A stretch of 64,000 nucleotides of DNA from Vitellaria paradoxa (lineage: Eukaryota; Streptophyta; Magnoliopsida; Ericales; Sapotaceae). The DNA lies in assembly GCA_019916065.1 (NCBI GenBank), contig CM034238.1, forward strand, positions 32,621,721-32,685,720, in the 5' to 3' direction. The notes below the pieces were generated by a model. It had not been told where the DNA came from and did no database searches. It saw nothing but the letters and a program-made list of their open reading frames with translations. The position numbers and the translations under genes were made by a program. Positions within the stretch are counted from its first letter, which is position 1, and each line of letters starts with the position of its first letter. This document shows, one piece after another, positions 58,704 through 64,000 of this stretch.

Positions 58704-61700
58704 CTACAGTAAGAATTTATGATCATAGCCCAATTGCTATAAGCATTCGGCCCAACATTAAAACTGGGATGAAACCCTTCAAGTTTTTCAACTTTTGGAC
58801 AAAGCAGAAGGATTTCATGAGTCTAGTAGCTGATGAATGGTCCAAGCCAACCTACGTCTTTCCAATGTCCAAGCTTCTATCCAAGCTCAAGTCTCTCAAG
58901 CCAACCCTTAAAGCCTTCAATACAAAGTTTTATGGAGATATCTCTAGCAAGGTAGCGGCTTCCAAATTCAAACTGGATAAGATCCAGATAGAGCTTCAAA
59001 CCAAACCTTCTCCAAACCTCATTGAGGAATGAAACCCTTCATGTTTTTCAACTTTTGGACAAAGCACAAGGATTTCATGAGTCTAGTAGCTGATGAATGG
59101 CCCAAGCCAACCTACGGCTTTCCAATGTCCAAGCTTTATCCAAGCTCAAGCCTCTCAAGCCAACCCTCAAAGCCTTCAATACAAAGTTTTATGGAGATAT
59201 CTCTAACAAGGTAGCGGCTTCCAAACTCAAACTAGATAAGATCTAGATAGAGCTTCAAACCAAACCTTCTCCAAACCTCATTGAGGAAGAAAACAAAACA
59301 CTTGACGAATACATTCAACTTGCTCTAGCAGAGGAAGCTTTCTATAAATGAAAGGCTACAGATAACACAATCAAAGTGGGGGACCAAAACACTTCCTACT
59401 TCCATAGGAAAGTCAAGGCTCACTGCTCAAGGAACAAAATCCTTACAATCCTAGATAGCAATGGGGAAAGGCAAGAGGATTATGAGAAAGTCAAGGCCAT
59501 CCTTATTGATCATTACAAGAAGCTCTTAGGATCTCCTTTTAACTACCCCCATAGCGCAAAGCAATATGTAAGTGAAATCATGCAAGCCACTGCTCCTTTA
59601 GATTTGATGAGCTCCCTTAACGTTGAGGTCACTGATGAGGAAATCAAAGCTAATCTCTTCTCCCTACCTGATCACAAAGCCCTGGGACCTGATAGTTCCA
59701 CCTCCCACTTCTTTAAAAAAGCTTGGAGAAGATTTCACTGAAGCAATCAGAGTCTTCTTTTGCAATGGTAAGCTCTTAAAAGCTGCAAATGCCATCATTA
59801 TTGCACTAGTGCCAACGATGCCAAACCCAAGCATGGTCACCGATTACAGACCAATTTCCTACTGCTCAACTATATACAAGTGCATCTCAAAGGTCATTGT
59901 AAATAGACTCAAGAGGATCATGCCTTACATTATCAGTCCCCCGCAGGTAGTTTTTGTGAAGCGAAGATCAATCTCTGACCAAATTCTTCTTATGCATGAA
60001 TTGGTAAGGAACTATCACAGGAGCAACTTATCCCGTAGAAGTGCACTAAAAATTGATTTGATGAAAGCATTTGATTCGGTTTCTTGGAATCTTCTACTTG
60101 ATATTTTAAATACTCTCCAACTTCCAGCTAAATTCTAGAAGTGGATTGAAGCCTAGGATCACAATTCCTTAGTTCTTAATTTCCTTGAATGGTGCACTTG
60201 AAGGCTATTTCCCAGGTGCCAAAGGGCTCAGGCAAGGTGACCCTTTATCCCCATATTTATTTTTGCTAGCAATGGAGTTTTTCACGTGGCTCTTCAACAA
60301 ACATGTGGAGGATGTTGGATTCTCCTATCATCATAAATGTTTTGATTCGGCCATCACCCAAATATGCTTTGCAGATAACCTGTTCATCTTATGTGCTCCA
60401 AAGGCTTCAGCTTTTAATCTTATTTGAGAGGTTCTGCATGAATTCCATAAATACTCTGAGCTCAAACCAAATGAAAGGAAGAGCAAAATCTACATCTTTG
60501 GAATCAATCTACAGGAAAAGCAAAGCCTCTGCTCCATCCTCGGGTTCCAACTTGGAGAGCTACCAATCAGATATCTAGGAGTCCCTCTTATCTCAGCAAA
60601 ACTTAAGTACGAGAACTACAAGAAGCTAATTAAGAAAATTACCAAAAGGGTGACAAGCTGGACTTCCAAGTGCCTTTCCTATGCAGGTAGATTAGGTGCT
60701 CATCCAATCCATTCTCTTCAGTATTCAAATTTTTTGGAGTCATCACTTCATCCTTCCAAAGGAAGTATGCAACTCCATTGAGCAAGTATTGAGAAGGTTC
60801 TTATGGTCAGGTGCTGATTTGAAGAAGTGGGGAAGTAAGGTAGCTTGGCATGATGTTTGCTTACCTAAAAACGAAGGAGGCTTCGACATTCGAAAAATTT
60901 ATGAATGGAACAAGGCATCCATGCTAAGACATATATGGACTTTGTGCTTCAATAGCCAATTCCTTTGGGTGGTATGGTGTAGATCCAACATTCTCAAAGG
61001 TAAGTACTTTTAGGAAGTAAAGCCCCATCAGACTGCTCTTGGAACTGAAAGAAACTCCTTAAGCTCCAGAAGGAAGTTACTAACATATCCAAGTATAAAG
61101 CGGGCAATGGAAATACCATCTCTCTTTGGTACTCAAATTGGCATCCTAGAGCCCCCTCAATGACCAGATATGGCCAAAGAATTACCTACGACGCTGGTTT
61201 GCCAAGAAATGCCAAAGTGCCAAGTGTGATCCGAAATGGGCAATGGAGGTGGCCTTTTCCAAATTCTGAGGAACTTCGTGAAATTATCCTTGATAGTCCA
61301 TTGGATTACCAACCAAACCAAGCTATAGAAGATGAATTCATATGGATGGTTTTGAAGACAGAGAGCTACAACGCCGTAGCTACTTGGGAGGCAATTCGAG
61401 AACATGTTCCAAATGTACATTGGCATAACCTTTTGTGGTTTCCTAGCCATATCCCTCAGCATAGTTTCATCTTATGACTTGCTATCAAGGAGAGGCTTAC
61501 GACCAAGGATAAACTTGTTGCATGGGGCATGAATGTGGACCCTCTTTGTGTTTTATATGGGTAGAGTAATGAAAATATGGATCATCTCTTCTTCCATTGT
61601 CCATTTTCAACCGAGGTGAGGAAAACTATTAGGTAAAAATGCTTTATATCTAAATCTGTCCAGCTGTTGAGGGATGAAATTACATGAGTTGTAGGGAAGT

Positions 61701-61970
61701 TCAGTGGAAATAGTTTGCACAAGAAAATATGTAAACTTGCTTGGGCAGCCATGGTATACCACATTTGGAAGGAGAGGAAAACTAGAGCTTTCAATGACCT
61801 TTCTTCATCAGTTCCTAATGTCATTAAGACAATCATGCATGAAGTAAAAATTAGATGCTCTCAATTTCCTGTCCAAAAGATCTCTAATGTAAATATAGAT
61901 TATTGTAATAGCCTTTACTGCTATGTAAATTGTAAAACGGGGGTATGCCCCAAGATAATGTAAATATTTA
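58704..61970 (+). pseudogene. LINE ORF2: end of endonuclease, reverse transcriptase, zinc C-terminus
   Basis: After the copia element the endonuclease resumes (YDHSPIAISI, the His of its C-terminal motif) and leads through a linker to RT: NALGPDS-like (KALGPDSS) near 59680, TDYRPISYCSTIYKCISK near 59840, LKIDLMKAFDSVSW near 60050, GLRQGDPLSPYLFLLAME near 60225, and the catalytic box FADN (60368-60379) where FADD is needed. Downstream are GGFDIRKIYEWNKASML near 60880 and a zf-RVT-like region (WHNLLWFPSHIPQHSFIL, MDHLFFHCPFS) near 61420-61610. Frameshifts occur near 59730, 60150 and 60430, and several Trp-type codons are stops. Confidence 0.87.
58769..59287 (+). repeat. 260-bp tandem duplication inside LINE ORF2
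   Basis: 58769-59028 and 59029-59287 both start ATGAAACCCTTCA and run through WTKxKDFMSLVADEW and the AFNTKFYGDIS block to PSPNLIEE. The period is 260 bases, not a multiple of three, so the duplication shifts the reading frame. Small differences between units indicate it is not recent. Confidence 0.9.
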
Positions 61971-62028
61971 ATTTCTCCCATTAATCTAAATTATACTTAA
62001 TTACCAAAAAAAATAATTGACCACTAAA

Positions 62029-64000
62029 ATGCCTCTCTGTTCTTTGATAAGAAAGCACTTCACATAGATGCTAAAACATTGAGTTTCACAAGATAGATTA
62101 GGAAAGGCTTCTCTACGAAGAAAAATAGGTGAATTAAGATATTGAGTTAAGTTGCTTCACATACATCAGACTCATAGTTAACATTTTGTACTTTATGTAA
62201 TTATGAAGAAGTGGTAACATAGAATCCAAGACAAATTGATTTAAGATAGACATAAACACAAGAAACTAACTAACACAATACAGAAACTAACATAGTATTA
62301 TCTAACAAGGATTTTCACTTATTCATAGGATATGTAACTTACACAAGTTTCTGTAACACAAAGTACATCTCAAAATCTCAAACATTTGCACAACAGGCAA
62401 ACAATGTTGCAAGAATCTATCTTTTCAAGTAACTCTTGAAATGATGAAATATAACAGATATACTAGGAAATTACAACATATCACAACTAACTATGAAAAA
62501 AAATGAATCATTATTTTACCCTATTTCACCTTCAACAAACATTAATGCATCATTTCAAAAAGAATGAGATTTGAATACGTTTCCAGGTCAACAAAAATTG
62601 GAGGATATTAAAGGTAAATGGCAATATACAGCATGTAATTCAACTAAGTTAACAAGACTAGTTATAAATTAAATTAATTTCAATAAGTTGTCACACAAAA
62701 TTTACAAAACTAGAATGATATGTTGTTATTTTTCATATAAATAAACTCTTGGCAATAATAAGAAAATTTTGAGTAGTTACATCTAGTAAAACAATTGGTT
62801 TTAGTATGGCATCTACACAGATGAAAATATAGTTGAAATTAAATATTTATGCAAATTGTGCTTTCTATATAAGAAAAAAATCTAGCTTTCTTTTGTAAAA
62901 AGTTACTTAAGTATCCTTAGAAGGAGAAAAGAAAGTGGGGAAGCAAAGCTCATCAAAAAGTTTCTCTTTGGCTAAAACAATTTCCTGCTTATGCATTTTT
63001 AGAAGTACATGCAAAAGAATATACATGGAGATGTGTTTACATGCATATATATATTTGTGTGTGTGTAGGTGCTTGAGCATAGCAAATTAAAACAATCAAG
63101 TAAGGCCAGTGAACATGCATCAGAAAGACAAACCAAATTTTTGAGAACAAATATTATACTAAAGCAATCACTGTGTTACTTGGAATTCTCAGTTCACCAA
63201 TACAACCATCAAAAGATGTGAGCAAAGCCATCTCTGTTGCTTTGTCTAGGCAATGGTTTCTCAAGTTAACATAATAAAAGTACTGAGTAATGAGCTAATA
63301 TTGTGAAAAGTAATAATATTTTCTAATATTTCAAACAAATCAAACTGGCATACCTTTGTAAATGTGCTTCCCAGTACACCTATTGCCAATCATTTGTCAG
63401 TTTAACTCTTCTACACCTCGTTCAAAAAATAATTTACTGCATGGTTCTACCTGGTAAGACCAGACCAACGTGACACATATAATGTTTTCCACACTATCTA
63501 AAAGTTTGAATATCTATAAAAACATTAGTTGCATACTAAGAATGGTTCTTTTCTACCTTTAATCGCTTGTCTTATAATTTGACTCATTGAGTGTACGTTT
63601 TTTTTTTTATTCGCAAACCTTTTGTGTTTTCTCTGATTACTAGAGCAATCATATCCAGATTCACCAACATCCCTCTTCTTAAATGGCTTATAGAAAGAGG
63701 ATTTAAGTTGAATTATTAGAACTTTACATAATTTCATTTCACTAATTGTTTTGAAGTTGTCTATAAGAATGATGAAACAAACCTAAAAAGTGAAAAAGAA
63801 TTAACTTAAATGCAAATATTTTGAATCAACATAAGTTTCAGAGTAGAAAAAAGCCCATGAGAATATTTTTCAAGTACAATATGTAAATTGAATTACTCGC
63901 ACAAATTTCAAATATGTCTCCAAAAGCGAGAAATTGTCACTTATAAGTAATTTGCTTGAACAATCAAACTAGTCAATATTTCTAATGTTGATACTAGAGA
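62029..64000. other. AT-rich interval with unproven exon-like segments
   Basis: No recognised gene or element. On the minus strand, short stretches of protein-like composition occur near 63640-63700 (FKKRDVGESGYDCSSNQRK), 63410-63445 (VEPCSKLFFERGVEEL) and 63180-63270 (NHCLDKATEMALLTSFDGCI), separated by AT-rich DNA with GT and AG words at plausible borders. They could be exons of a host gene continuing beyond 64000, or chance. 62029-63150 shows nothing I can name. Confidence 0.25.

Larger units (their letters stand above)
51588..62013 (+). mobile_element. L1-type LINE, 5.46 kb net, interrupted by a copia element
   Basis: A perfect 15-bp target duplication TAATTGACCACTAAA lies at 51573-51587 and 62014-62028. 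The LINE begins GAGAGATGAGAGC, 44 bases before the ORF1 ATG, and ends CCAAAAAAAA. ORF1 carries a DUF4283-like domain and zinc knuckle; ORF2 carries a partial endonuclease, reverse transcriptase and a zf-RVT-type C-terminus. With the copia insertion (53741-58698) and one CTTCC removed it is 5463 bp. It has internal deletions, shifts and stops, and its RT catalytic box is mutated, so it is dead. Confidence 0.9.

Overview
The window looks like a transposon-filled, AT-rich intergenic block of a flowering-plant (eudicot-like) nuclear genome. The evidence is an Athila-type Ty3/gypsy element primed by tRNA-Asp, an integrated caulimovirid (plant pararetrovirus) genome, a DUF4283-type plant L1 LINE, short-LTR Ty1/copia elements, a tRNA-derived SINE and PIF/Harbinger-like elements. 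I cannot name the species. I found no intact host gene. The only host-like pieces are a decayed carboxylesterase N-terminal fragment near 9.7-10.0 kb and doubtful exon-like segments on the minus strand near 63 kb.

Layout. 1-13 kb: AT-rich sequence holding RTE-type LINE remnants (4.5-5.8 kb), a SINE with a 12-bp target duplication (7.2-7.4 kb), a SINE-like repeat, a MITE candidate and the carboxylesterase fragment. 13.0-39.4 kb: a roughly 0.9-kb direct duplication (13039-13943 and 38492-39432) brackets a near-complete caulimovirid copy on the minus strand. That copy is about 7.1 kb net, ordered primer site, movement protein, coat protein, protease, reverse transcriptase, C-terminal region. It is split by a solo LTR (32954-34799, TSD TGAAT) and by a 15.5-kb Athila element (16332-31874, TSD GGGTT) that landed inside the reverse transcriptase. 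The Athila element itself carries a second solo LTR (19291-21307, TSD ACACA). 38.5-51.5 kb: three full-length copies of a 1.1-1.2-kb PIF-like non-autonomous element, a probable Ty3 solo LTR, and degenerate Ty3 and copia fragments. 51.6-62.0 kb: an L1-type LINE with a perfect 15-bp target duplication, interrupted inside its endonuclease by a 5.0-kb copia element (TSD CTTCC, 169-bp LTRs). 62-64 kb: unassigned AT-rich sequence.

No gene set here works together as a host pathway. The elements are parasitic and all appear disabled. Many inactivating changes are G-to-A or C-to-T on the sense strand, as expected from methylcytosine decay. The strongest unexplained signal is the palindrome ATTCGAAT, about 13 times in the Athila element by my count, repeatedly in pairs 20-21 bp apart, in LTR, spacer and coding DNA and in all three reading frames. 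Other points of interest are an Athila copy whose LTRs are too similar for its many coding defects, the nested-TE duplication around the viral copy, and the conserved six-unit hairpin array inside the PIF-like family.
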